Positions 43,510-53,793 of a stretch of 64,000 bases of DNA are shown here, piece by piece. The number at the start of each line of letters is the position of its first letter. The stretch's first letter is position 1. This DNA comes from Xiphydria camelus (Eukaryota > Arthropoda > Insecta > Hymenoptera > Xiphydriidae). The stretch covers positions 22,360,278-22,424,277 of the forward strand of contig OY783194.1 of the NCBI GenBank assembly GCA_963678675.1, written 5' to 3'. A program made the position numbers and the translations under genes. The notes below the pieces were generated by a model that did no database searches, was not told the DNA's origin, and saw nothing but the letters and a program-made list of their open reading frames with translations.

Positions 43510-44739
43510 CCGCACACTATATTGTTTTAACACTACACTGTAAAAAAGAATTTATATCTTATTAAATGAATATCTTAAAACCCTACATTTTATCCAAAAA
43601 ACATATTTTTACATAACTGCCCTAGTAGCATATTATGAATGTCATCATCTTGCAAGTCCACTAACGAAATACCATGTTTTATAAAAAAATTGTGATGACT
43701 TGTGCATGAACCCGTTAAATTACATTTCTACTCAAAAATTAATGCAAATCTTAAGCTTTTGGTTTTGTTAGACTTACCGGTAGCGCCATAGGGGTCTAAT
43801 TCTGCATCTGCCTATGGTTCTTGTGACAGATATTTATATACAGATCCTATAGCTGACAGTGGTGCCAAGAGTTACAAAGCTGAAATTTTGTACAGAATTT
43901 TTATTTTCAAGGACAATAATTATGATCTTAGAGTGCCATATGATTTCTATGGGGGTAAATTTCATATGCTTACCCTTTACGAGTTAATTTATCAGAGTTT
44001 CTTAGACAAAGTTTTTCCGATTCTAGAGATTCCCAGAAAACTTTAGTAAATTTCGCGAAATATTGCATAATATTATTTCTGATCACTAAACTTTTCTATA
44101 CTTCTCTGATCTTCTTTAAAAAGTATTCCAATTCTTTGAATCTTTCAGATTTATTTCAAGAGTTTCTCAGAGTTATTTTCAGAGATTTTCAGACTTTATT
44201 TCAGAGTTTCTCGGAGAAATATTATCCCCAGGGTAGCTTTCAATTTTCATATCTGCGTATCACATCATTGTAACCCTAAGCCGTTAATGTTATTACGAAA
44301 ACATTGAATATATCAAGGATAAATAAAAATTATAAACGCTTTTGAACGTGTGAACGCCTGTAAAAAGTAACTATTAAAAACTGATAAGAAAAAAGTTAAA
44401 GGTGCAAAGTACCAAGCTAGTTATCTTTACATATAAATTGTACTTTAAAAGCGCAACTCATCTATCCCATATACGTTTCTCGCCTAATTAAACTACGTGA
44501 TATTAATCAACAAAATGTACTGTTAGGTGAAACAAAGCATATTCGAACTACCATCTATAAATTCTCATAATAAGAACCGAATGATAGCATAAGTAGGTAT
44601 GGCATGTAGAACTTCTGAATTGAAACTTAAGTTGGCAATTGCAGTTCATGTCAAACGTACCCAAATACCTATTAACAATCATAAAATGCAAAAGTACGTT
44701 ATAATAATTTTTTTTTATTACAAGATGACTGCAAAAACT
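43510..44739. other. AT-rich region, no gene seen
   Basis: Between 44030 and 44215 the words TTTCTCAGAG, TTTTCAGAG and TTTCTCGGAG recur loosely, similar in style to the subterminal rows of the element at 37943-39726. Nothing else is recognised. Confidence 0.4.
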
Positions 44740-45043
44740 TGATTATAGGATTCCCTGACTATTTCAGCTCAAATTTTTAAATATTCTCTGATATTTTTAT
44801 TCGTATTAGGAGTTTTGTATAATCAAATCAACAGAGCTATAAATAACTGTAATACAAAGACACGAGGTTTCAAAAACGTTAATACGATAAAGTAACGTTT
44901 ACAGCCCGGGCACACAGAGCGCGGTCTGGCGTTCCGCGTTCTACGTTCAGCGTTCTGCGTTCAGAGTTCTGCGTTCCGACGGCACACAGGCGGCGGTCAA
45001 TTAACCAGCGTTCCAGTTTTGTTCAAAATATTGTGCGTGAAAC

Positions 45044-45136
45044 ATGCTCTCAGATAGTTCGTCTTCCGACGAAGAAGAAGCATTGCTTTTGTGGAGCCTG
45101 GAGGCGACCAGGAGAAAAAGAAAAAGGAAACACTGA
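45044..45136 (+). pseudogene. N-terminal remnant of a Harbinger-type transposase
   Basis: ATG opens 30 codons: MLSDSSSSDEEEALLLWSLE then ATRRKRKRKH-stop. The order of acidic serine patch, leucine run and basic cluster is the same as in the remnant at 28827-28928. The catalytic domain is absent. Confidence 0.55.
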
Positions 45137-45581
45137 GTGCACCTAATAAACAGCAAGCGAGAAGACAAAGGAGAATTTCATACTCTTTTTGCTGAATTGC
45201 TTGACGATGAAGAATGATTTCTGATTTATTTTCATATTTCATATAACAAACGTCTTTCGCGAACTAATTTAGTTAATTTTTCTGTTTCCGACATGGCGTT
45301 CACGCGTTCCCTGTCTTTCTGTGAATAGAACGCCAGAACGCAAGAGTTCTCGTTGACCGCTGTTCGAAAGTCGTATCTGAAATCATAACCTAAATGTTTA
45401 GTGTAATGTACTACGCTTGCACTTGAGATGCGTGAGTATATTATTTAAATGAAATACAATATAGAAAAAAGTATTAGTGCGGTTATCAGAATCGATAATT
45501 ATTGCAAGTTGTAACTTTGCATTCCGTGTACCTATATACCAATCGCGTGTCAGCTGCTCTTCTACTGGTTGAGAGTCAAGC

Positions 45582-45726
45582 GGGGTTCAGATGGGTGCGG
45601 AAAGCATGCGGAGTGCGGCATGCGGATCGGTGCGGATTGGCAGGCAGTACGCACGCGGAAGAGCTGATTGGCTAACGTTGTTTCCGCATTCCGCACTCCG
45701 CAAGCCTTCCGCACCCATCTAAACCC
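45582..45726. repeat. Palindromic MITE with GGGTTCAGATGGGTGCGG ends
   Basis: Left arm GGGTTCAGATGGGTGCGGAA pairs with the right end TTCCGCACCCATCTAAACCC, and TGCGGAGTGCGG with CCGCACTCCGCA inside. Confidence 0.75.
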
Positions 45727-46194
45727 ACTGTAAGACGTAAGCCGTAAAATTCCAACGTGACGGAAACCCTACTGCTTGCTGTTACTGCTTACTGTTGCTG
45801 CACTTTCACTTAGATTGCTCCATCTAACAATATGTGTTGGAAACTTACTGCCTTACTGTTACTGCTTACGTTTTTTCACGTGTGATGGCCTTAACTCCAT
45901 TCATTACAAAGAACGCAGAACGCGGAACGCTGACCGTGCTCTGTGTGCCCGGGCCCTTATGATAGAGACCTTAGTTTTTAGTCGATGAAACACACGTACG
46001 CTACTACTGGAGATATCTGAAGCAGCAGCGCGAAGTCCATTGCGAAATGTATCAATAATGACATTTTGAGAAATGAACTCTCCTTTATTTATAATTTCCA
46101 GTAAAAATCCAAAATTCCCTGCCATTTCCTTGACTTTCCCCGACGGATCAAATTCCCTGATATTTTTCAGTTTTCCAGGTCTGTAGCCACCCTG

Positions 46195-47326
46195 TACAAG
46201 GAAGCCTATCATACTTGGGCAAAAAATGTACAAGAAATGCCTATAATTCTCAAAAAATGGAGGAACATTGACATGCATGTTTAAAATATCATTTTTCAAA
46301 GCAAACATTTCACTTCACGTCTTTCCAAATACCACCTCTCCACATGAAATCTCGATAACTCGAGTAGGGCCCCTCGCGCCCGCCAAAAGATAACAATCTA
46401 CATCGAAAGTTACGTTCTCTCAGATATATTTCCAGAAATAATTAATAATCTACAATAGAGATAGATAAAATACATTATTATTGTGTCCTGGTGCTACCGT
46501 TTTCTTGTTTTTCCTTTTCTTCATCCTGATATAATTAAAGACAATAATCGCGTTAAACTATTGTACCTTATATCACGTTTATAATTACTTTATTTACTTA
46601 TTTATATATACAACATACTCTCTTCGCTTTGCTTTCATCATGTTCATGATTGGTGTTCAGCTAGTAATAAATTATAAACAGCTCGCTACCTTTTCGTGCG
46701 TTGAACTCCTTTTCAAAAAATAAAAATCTAAACTAGCAGATTTTCCTATCGGATATCGCGACCCTTGAACGCTCCTTCTCCGACAATGGAGAGGAGGCTT
46801 CCATTGTTACTCTCTCTCTTTCTCTCTCTCTCGATACATTAAACATTAAACGTTATCGTTATTCCGCGACGTCACGGCTATTCGGCTTACTTATTATATC
46901 CTATTATTTACACAAATGCACACTAATAAAAATTGCAAAAGGCTCGTTATCGGTAGTGTGAATTGAGTAACTACATTTGTCGCTGCAATTAAAATGATTT
47001 TGAAAATGATCGGACTGCCGGCACGCACTCAAATGCGTGAGAAACTCGGTCAGAACGAGCGCGCGGTTAGGACACGCCCGCGTTACTTTCATCGGGAAGG
47101 TTCTCGTAAAAAGAATTGTGATGTGTCGTAACAAATATACCGCAATGAGGCAAGAACGGAAACTCGCGCCTCTCACCCGGATTTCGGTTTACGGATAATT
47201 CCGATAACGGCCATCGTACAAAATTGAAAATCGCTTTGCGACAAGACACGATTTCCTCTCGTTAAGCGACGCGTAATACTCCGAGGTATCGGTTATAAAT
47301 GATAACTTCGAGCACAGGCCTCTCTG

Positions 47327-47379
<53 letters not shown>

Positions 47380-47640
47380 CCCTCCTCTCTCTTTCCTTCA
47401 CGTCCCGGAGGAAAAGTCCGCATAAAGTTCTTTCCTTCCTTTCGTCTCGCAGTAGCGGTAATCGCAGCGCGATTAGCAAGATTTACGAGACGTCGATCGA
47501 AATCAATATCCGTCACGACGGAGTGGTGATACACACTTCAACTGAATAGGGACCGTGCACGAGCTATGGGGGGGGGGGGAGTGTATTCGCCGATGTGCGC
47601 GCGACCACACGACTTAAATAGGTACTTTTTTGGGAATAAA
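46195..47640. other. Spacer with CT microsatellites; no gene seen
   Basis: (CT) runs are at 46806-46834 and 47327-47376 (about 25 units, then CT-rich sequence), and a run of ten or so G is at 47569-47579. The long frames over the microsatellite (47189-47534) are repeat artefacts. This could include CHD1 3' UTR or downstream sequence, which I cannot prove. Confidence 0.4.
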
Positions 47641-47647
47641 TTTACAG

Positions 47648-47881
47648 TGTAACGCTATTAGAGAATTTATAAAAATGATCAGAATTATTAAGTATGGCTT
47701 TCGGCCAATCCAAAATCACCTCATACGAGGTCAAAATAATGACAAAGGACAAAAATTATTTGAATCGGGTCATGTACTTAATGTGATAGAGACAGATGAC
47801 ACCGAAAACGGAGAGATCGTTAATACCTGTAAAGTTGCAGCTCAAACCAGTGTATCAAATACTTATGATGTAACGATTGTG
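47648..47881 (+). pseudogene. Exon-like fragment resembling the region before a SWIM zinc finger
   Basis: Between an acceptor-like TTTACAG (to 47647) and the donor GTG/GTAAGT at 47881-47882 an open frame reads GQKLFESGHVLNVIETDDTE, then NGEIVNTCKVAAQTSVSNTY and DVTIVV. The pattern (G.KL...GHV..V......CK.A.QTSV...YDV.I) resembles sequence just upstream of the CxC...CxH SWIM zinc finger of transposase-related or host proteins. The zinc finger itself is not seen downstream. A 506 bp palindrome begins 7 bases after the donor. It is probably a stranded exon on the strand opposite to CHD1. Confidence 0.4.
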
Positions 47882-47888
47882 GTAAGTA

Positions 47889-48394
47889 CAGTAAGTTAAG
47901 TAAGAGCGTGTACGGCGTTATTCATAAAAAATGTATTCAACAATGTCTTTTTCCACATACATACGTTTGACATGTGTCAAGGTAATGCGCAATTATGTTA
48001 ACTCACCAGCATCAATAATCGTTGGCATCTTCGAGGCATACTATCCACCAAATTTTCGGCGTATTCGCGGGGAAGTGCCTTCCAAATGCGTTAAATTTCT
48101 CAGGATAGCTGCTTCACACAGTGAAGACACGTTTTCCTCGAAGCTTCTGTTTGATGTATGTATCCTGAGAAATTCGACGTATTTGGAAGGTACTTCCCCG
48201 CGAATACGCCGAAAATTTAGTGGACAGTATGCCTCAGAGATGCCAAGAGATTATTCATGCTGGTGGGTGATTGAACTCATTATTAATATAATTGCGCATT
48301 GCCTTGGAACATGTCAAATGTATGTATGTGGAAAAAACATTGTTGAATACATTTTTTATGAATAACGCTGTACACGCTCTTACTTAACTTGCTG
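47889..48394. mobile_element. 506 bp TA-flanked palindromic element
   Basis: Ends CAGTAAGTTAAGTAAGAGCG and its inverse (CTTAACTTGCTG) between TA at 47887-47888 and 48395-48396. Arms of about 230 bases pair nearly completely, including CGGCGTATTCGCGGGGAAGT. The 144-residue frame at 47931-48365 is an effect of the palindrome. Confidence 0.83.
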
Positions 48395-49580
48395 TATATC
48401 ACCTATATATATTATCAGAATACTGTAGCAGTGGATTAATGCAAATTTTAACTGCATTAATCCACTTTACACGTTTGTGATTCTTCCATGGCAAGTGAAC
48501 ACTACTTGTAGGAAAGAAATAGAATTTTACTGATGGATTAATATTTCGTACACGATCTGGTGTATTTGAGCAACCCTTGATGCAACAGGTTTTTTTTCGA
48601 GGATGGCATTTTACAAAAAAAATATTTAATTTTAATCAATAAAAAGGAATATTTCACTGTAACTGCCTTTTACCCGCTTGTTAAATTCTTCCCAATTACT
48701 TTACACGACAGCTTTCAGATGGCGCCCTATTCGCCTTGCACGGTCCCTATAGATCCGAAGTGTTATGGCGCCCGTCAACTGAACGCAAAGCACGGAGATG
48801 GAGTCCCGTATGTATCCTCGCGTAAATACCGGGCGGATATCTACTATGTATAGGCGAGGAATAGTAACGCTAAAACGAATGTACAATGTACATCGTGGTT
48901 CGCTCCGGAAATGCAAACGTAGCGAGCGTTTTCTTCGACCGTTTTGAAGGAGGTGGGAGCGCAAGAAGGCATGTATTCGCTTGCGCGCGACGAGACAACG
49001 AATCATCGCGTCTAACTGCACGGAAGCGGAACGTATTCGCGTTTTAGGTTCTCGTAGAACTGCACGGTGGGTCGATCGACGGACGTTGTTTAATGCGAAA
49101 CAAACGAGAAAGAAAAACGATACTCCGAGGGAAATAAACGCGTCTACCGACGCTCGCTTCCCTCCGCCCACGCTCTTTTTTTCCGGTCCTTCCGGGAGAT
49201 TTCGAATATCGATTCGAGACTCCGATTCGTCATTATCGCGGCACTTTGCACGATTTCGATTAGACGCGCATAAAAAAGTATCGGCTATACATATAACGGT
49301 CTTTTATAAAGACCACGCGCGCGCGCGCGGATGCGGTAAAATTGCGGATCTGTACTCGGGAAGGGGAGCATACGAAGAAGTCGGGGGGATAAATCATTCG
49401 CGCATTTCGTCTCTCTGAAAGTCGCGGTGCGAACGCGGCCGCGCGCGTTTTCTGGTCGACGGGCGCAATTGTTAAGACGCGGCGTACTTTGGTCGGCCCG
49501 GTTCGGCGGCGAAACTGTGTATCACGTGAGAATTATAATCGGTTAACGACGCACTCGAGAACGGTGGCGAGAAAAGAGCA
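48395..49580. other. Probable CHD1 3' UTR/downstream region
   Basis: From about 48690 to 49560 the sequence is CpG-rich, unlike the AT-rich repeats around it, with (GC) alternation at 49314-49328. It lies directly downstream of the CHD1 stop on the minus strand. Long chance frames on both strands (48701-49171 and 48981-49418) show no domain. A small AT-rich palindrome, AATGCAAATTTTAACTGCATT, is at about 48438. Confidence 0.4.
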
Positions 49581-49803
49581 CTAGGAGTTGGCGTTTGGCG
49601 GTGGAGGCCTCCTGTCGTAATCGCGTCTATAGTCCTTGTTCGACCGCCAGTCGCTCGAGTAACCGTCCCCGGGGTAACCGCGTCCTCGGAAGTGACCCGG
49701 CGGCATGTCCGTCGGGGGATAACCGCCTCCGCCGTAGCCTCCCGGACCGCCGTACCCGTAACCCGGAGGACCCTGTGGTCCCGGAGGATATCTGTAATAG
49801 TCG
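49581..49803 (-). CDS. Chd1: CHD1, last coding exon with stop
   Basis: The terminal exon starts after GTGGTTTTACAG and ends with TAG at 49581-49583. It encodes about 73 residues: SDYYRYPPGPQGPPGYGYGG, a Gly/Pro/Tyr-rich stretch, then SSDWRSNKDYRRDYDRRPPP and the C-terminal PPNANS. The entry phase matches the preceding exon. The Gly-Pro-Tyr composition and the YRRDYDRR motif fit an insect CHD1 C terminus. A second in-frame AG (TATTACAG) lies 9 bases further in but would break the phase. The 3' UTR must lie below 49581; I could not place its poly(A) site. Confidence 0.9.
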
Positions 49804-50409
49804 CTGTAAAACCACGAGTAAGACTCAGTGTTAGCGTGTGTTCGAATGCTTTTCTGGTGAAAATAATGTTGGGAAATTTTTCTTCTTTTTTTTTTGTTAT
49901 CCACAAATTCGCAATAAATAGGTGCAATTCTGGAAATTCTTGATACTAAATTTCTTGTTTCTCAATTTTTGTGTGAGATAATAATCGACGGGTCCTAGCA
50001 ATAAAGATGTAACTCTTAGCTGTCAGTATGAGAAGCCGTATTTCTTTAATTCAAATAAAGAACATCGTAATAGCATCGCGAAAATACTGAAAGGTTGTAT
50101 CTTTTTTTTTTTCCTTTGTGACTTCATTTTTCTTGAAAACGTGAGGTGCTAGAGTAAAACGGAATAGTCATTTTCGATGAGTGCGTGAAGCGCAAGTTTT
50201 TAACGAGTGCGAGTGCGGCTATCACAAGAGTTAAAAACGGCGCGAAACACACAAATATCGAATTTGACTTTTTGTCACCAGTGTCAAAACCAAAGTTGGA
50301 GCGTGGGCGCCAGTGATGAAATAGTTATTTTCGTCATGAGGGCGCGAAACAACCGAATAACGAATTCTATTATATTTTTTGTCACTAAGTGTGAAATACG
50401 AGGTTGACG

Positions 50410-50690
50410 ATTTCACGCACTGCGCAGGTTATTTCACGCACTGCGCAACTTTTCACGAATTGGTGTGTGAAAGATGATTTCACATGTGTCGAGGACGCCT
50501 ATGAAACCGAGTATTTGACACTGAGTGACAAAAAAACTGTTCACGCACTGCGCATGTACTTTCACGCACTGCGCAGGTTGTTCACACACTGAGCAGCTTC
50601 AGTGTGTGAAACACGATTTCACAAGCGTCGAGGACTATCGAAAAACCGAGGTTTTTGACACTGAGTGACAAAAAGAACATTTCGCATCAG
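50410..50690. repeat. Array of TTCACGCACTGCGCA words in a 139 bp duplication
   Basis: TTTCACGCACTGCGCA or a close variant occurs at about 50411, 50431, 50540, 50560 and 50580. The phrase GACACTGAGTGACAAAAA recurs at about 50517 and 50656, 139 bases apart, so two diverged tandem units are present. No function is known to me. Confidence 0.7.
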
Positions 50691-50932
50691 TAATGCCAAA
50701 AGGTCGTATGCGCCAAAAAGTGCCCTTACAAAACCAAGAGGGCGTATAAACAATTTTTGTTTATTCACTCAAATTTGTCTAAATGCCAATAAATAAAGTG
50801 AAAAGAAATAATTGGAAACTTAAAAGCAAAGGATCGATGTACACCTGTAGTCAACGATTCTGATCGACCCACTTTGAGAGTGACGGTACTTTGATCGAAT
50901 CGACCATAGCTAAAAGATTCGAGTGAATTTTA

Positions 50933-51089
50933 GGGCCGGTTGTATAAACGCGATGAACCCCGTAGTTCGGCTTGAACTGTGGATCGAGCGTCGTTTTGGA
51001 ATATTTTGTGTCACACAAAATATACCAAAACGACGCTGGATCCACAGTTCAAGCTGAACTATAGTTCACCGCGTTTATACAACCGGCCC
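50933..51089. mobile_element. 157 bp Harbinger-type MITE in CHD1 intron
   Basis: Ends GGGCCGGTTGTATAAACGCG and inverse, TTA at 50930-50932 and 51090-51092. Long paired arms (CAAAACGACGCT, TCCACAGTTCAAG) surround TTTTGTGTCACACAAAA. Its first bases match those of the MITE at 25085. Confidence 0.88.
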
Positions 51090-51607
51090 TTAGTGTTTTG
51101 ACATGAGGGCTAATTTTGATTGGTGCTTCATGACAAAACAAGAAGATCCGCTCGTACCGTTCAACTACGGTTCACTCCCTACGATAATTAAAGCCTAAGA
51201 TTGGTACGCCCTTGTTGCATCAGTCGCCGTGATTTTTAAGAAACTTAATGCCAAAGAGGCGTGTTGACCATATCATATGCCCTTTTACCCTTAGTTTTTC
51301 AAATTTTTATTTTAACATTCTTGAATCTTTTTTTACATATTTCTATCAGTTGTGAGAACAAAACTTTTTTATAAGCCTTTTTTCCTTTTACAATGCCAAA
51401 AAGGTGTAAAGTGGCGTATACAACTTTTTAGCATTAGTGACGTGATTTGAAATTTAGCCGCCCGATATTCATATAATACATCTAGTTTCGGTCCTGATGA
51501 TTAAAAAGGTCTCATTGAGGAGAGCAGTATAATTAATGTTTAGATACGTATATTTATGATATTTCCATAACAGAAACTCTAAATCCGATCAATTTTCCCA
51601 TACGTAC

Positions 51608-51718
51608 CTTCTTTTATCGTTCATATGCATGCCACGATCGCGCTCTCTTTCTCTATCTCGATGATAGCCACGTGATATCGCTCCATATTCGAACCTTTCG
51701 CGTTTGTGGTCTCCAAAT
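51608..51718 (-). CDS. Chd1: CHD1, short RD-rich exon
   Basis: This 111-base exon lies between acceptor TTTTTTGCAG and donor AGAAG/GTACGT. It is entered and left two bases into a codon, so the frame is kept with both neighbours. It encodes about 37 residues (RFGDHKRERFEYGAISRGY, then HRDRERERDRGMHMNDKR). The composition continues the arginine/aspartate-rich CHD1 tail. Because its length is a multiple of three, the exon could be skipped without a frameshift. Confidence 0.8.
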
Positions 51719-51792
51719 CTGCAAAAAATAATGTTCCGTTCGTTTCGTCGAGTGGACGTATATTTCCAAGCATTCGCACAATATCGCTTTAA

Positions 51793-52030
51793 CACTAGAA
51801 CTACCGCAACCGGTCAATTTGACCGGTGTCTTATTCAGAGTTCCATTCAACCTCAATTATTTCGTAACCCGTGAGGTTTTTGTCAAAATTGGTACAACAC
51901 TTTTTTGTAGATCACATTTCGGTCTACAAAAAAGTTCTATAGCAGTGTGGACGAAAAATCCACGGATAACGAGATAATCAACCGCCAAAACGACCGTCTT
52001 ATAAAGCGCGACCATTCGGTAGTTCTAGTG
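51793..52030. mobile_element. 238 bp piggyBac-type MITE in CHD1 intron
   Basis: Ends CACTAGAACTACCG and CGGTAGTTCTAGTG between TTAA at 51789-51792 and TTAA at 52031-52034; the terminal sequence is of the CNCTAGAA.T.CC type usual in piggyBac-like elements. An inner hairpin, TTTTTTGTAGA/TCTACAAAAAA, lies near 51905. It occupies about half of the short intron between two CHD1 exons. Confidence 0.88.
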
Positions 52031-52214
52031 TTAAATAGCGAGATACATACAGCACAGCGATACTGAAGCCAGTTCAAAATCAGAAGCAACGAGAAATAAT
52101 AATACAACGCGTTACCAATAAACGTTAAGATGAATGAAAACCTCATAACTCGTTCGTCAATTCGCGTAACACGGTCTTGATAACAGATTCGACGTTTCGC
52201 CTTTATACGCGTAC

Positions 52215-52714
52215 CTGCCGTCGCGAGGATCCCTTCCGTCCCTCGGTTGCCAATGATCCTCTTCCCGGCTGCCGCTATAATGACCGCCTATGCTGTACCC
52301 ACCGCTGTCTCTTCTGATTCTCTCGTCTTTCCCTACGCTCAATCTCTCCATACTCCGGTCACCGTGCGACCTCTCTCTCTCCCTGTCCCTCTCCCTATCC
52401 CTCTCTCTCTTTAACTCTTTATGTTTCGACTCCTTCGGCTCCTTGTGCCGCGGAGTCTCCGTGCTGTTGGTCGTGCTCGACGTGGAGTTCGGCGTGGACG
52501 TGACCGTGGTACAGTTCGAGGCCCCGGGTGTTGCGGTGCTCGTACTGCTAGGACCGACGGTGGAAGTACACGTGTTGTGCTTTTTGCTGGGCGTGCCGCT
52601 GTTCGAATTTTCCTCCGAATCGTCGACTCTTCGCTTCGGCGGTCGACCATCTTTACTGCTGACATCCAAGAGATGTTTGTCCATCTGTTTGTCGTACTGC
52701 CTCTCGTTGTGCTT
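52215..52714 (-). CDS. Chd1: CHD1, low-complexity C-terminal exon
   Basis: This exon has 500 bases, starts in phase 0 after acceptor TCTCTCCGATAG and ends two bases into a codon before GTACGC. It encodes KHNERQYDKQMDKHLLDVSS and a basic KDGRPPKRR segment. A Ser/Thr-rich stretch follows, then a run of Arg/Glu/Asp dipeptides (KRERDRERDRERERS) and finally EDHWQPRDGRDPRDGR. The overall make-up resembles the disordered C-terminal tail of animal CHD1 with its RD-rich and HW-type motifs. The CT-rich strand opposite the RERDRE codons looks like a microsatellite but is coding. The acceptor is inferred from frame: the codon before it is TAG, so the exon cannot start earlier. Confidence 0.88.
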
Positions 52715-52929
52715 CTATCGGAGAGATATTTCGATCAGTGTTTGCGCAAATTTCTCTCCGTCGAGATCGTGTAACGGCACTCGTTTCTTTTTCCTCAAAG
52801 ATAGGAGAACAATTTATATCGGTCAGAGGCTTAGCAGTCTCTACTGATTTCATTTTAGGAGAAATAGAGGAAATTTTGACAGAAAAGAAGACAATTTTGA
52901 TTGAAAAAAAAAGATCTTCCAAAAATTAG

Positions 52930-53544
52930 ATACGCGCAGTGATTTAAAAAGTGACAATTTTTAAGATACACAATGGAACATGAATATTTATTAAGTAAAT
53001 GAAGGATGTTTTTGTAACTTAAAAATTTATATCTTCTGTTATTCAACAGTCCGAGTATCACAATCTGATTTAAGGAGAAGGGATCATTTGTCAAACCTAG
53101 TTTCCGGTAAGATATCAAATATTGATGCAAGTAGATAAAGGAGGGGTTATAGTGTCATTTTAGCAAGAAAGAAAGAAAGAAAGAAAAGAAAGAAAGGCCA
53201 TTTCGATCCTTTTCACGTAACCTGAAACAATGAAAATATAAACTCAACTGAGAAGCTGAGCAATAAGTGATTTTAGAGAATATCGAATTATAGAGAATAA
53301 TGGGGAAAAACGCGAGTTTTAGGATGAAAATGGGGAAACTTAAAAAATAGAGGAATAAAGAGGAATAGGGTTACTTCCATATGAAAGAGGCCTGATTGGA
53401 TATACATCATCCGATGTTAACTTAATTTTGAAAAAAAATGGACTTAAGTCGTTCTTCCAGGAACCCACAGGTATGATTAGTTTTAGCGTCTGTAAGTTAG
53501 ATTAAGAGAACAGTACCAAACTAAAGTTTAAATATAAAGATACT
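52930..53544. other. CHD1 intron, no element recognised
   Basis: AT-rich intron sequence with a (GAAA) run at 53168-53196. The 120 bases before 52930 read open on both strands but lie outside the exon, beyond the in-frame TAG that precedes it. Confidence 0.5.
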
Positions 53545-53793
53545 ATTTTCGCAAAATTATGACGTTTGCAATACTCACAACTTGTAAAAACGTATCTCGG
53601 ATAATTTTCAGTTATTTCATATTATAATAAGATTATTACTTTTTCTTTAATTCAAAAATATTGCAAAAAAAAGAAAGAAATATTTTTCCACTTGAGTACA
53701 CTTTACTTAGATATGGTATACATTTTTCAACCTTAAAATTATAAGTATTCAGAGAGCATTTGCCAATATTTATCGATGTTAGCAATTGCTTTA

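Larger units (their letters stand above)
44902..45956 (+). mobile_element. 1.06 kb Harbinger-type deletion derivative
   Basis: Ends CAGCCCGGGCACACAGAGC and the inverse of GGGCCCGGGCACACAGAGC are flanked by TTA at 44899-44901 and 45957-45959. Subterminal GCGTTC.GCGTTCTGCGTTC words occur at both ends. A short transposase-like N terminus is at 45044. The related sequence at about 58060 lacks the insert. A palindrome (45582-45726) and a MITE arm (45845-45892) inserted into it later. Confidence 0.88.
44740..46194 (-). mobile_element. Second CAGGGTGGC-family copy, interrupted
   Basis: The right end, read on the minus strand, starts CAGGGTGGCTACAGACCTGG (46194 leftward). Sequence 45960-46194 and 44740-44899 follows the sequence at 57890-58265 across the 1055 bp Harbinger-type insertion at 44902-45956. 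The far end is not clear and no coding remnant is visible. Confidence 0.6.
49804..51607. other. CHD1 intron with short repeats
   Basis: Intron between the last two coding exons. It contains the TTCACGCACTGCGCA array and a 157 bp MITE, listed separately. The phrase GTCACTAAGTGTGAAATACG at 50381-50400 is the uninterrupted relative of the MITE insertion site at 25082. Confidence 0.6.

Noticed and set aside
47189..47534. Frames of 90-96 codons with RERERE runs
   Set aside because: They are translations of a (CT/GA) microsatellite.
48701..49418. Overlapping frames of 156 and 145 codons on opposite strands
   Set aside because: They fall in a CpG-rich region next to the CHD1 stop, where stop codons are rare by composition. 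Neither shows a recognisable motif.
49472..49927. 151-codon minus-strand frame overlapping the last CHD1 exon
   Set aside because: It is out of frame with the spliced CHD1 reading and is explained by the Gly/Pro-rich codons.
52290..52847. 185-codon plus-strand frame rich in Leu/Ser
   Set aside because: It is the shadow of the CHD1 exon's Arg/Glu/Asp codons on the other strand.
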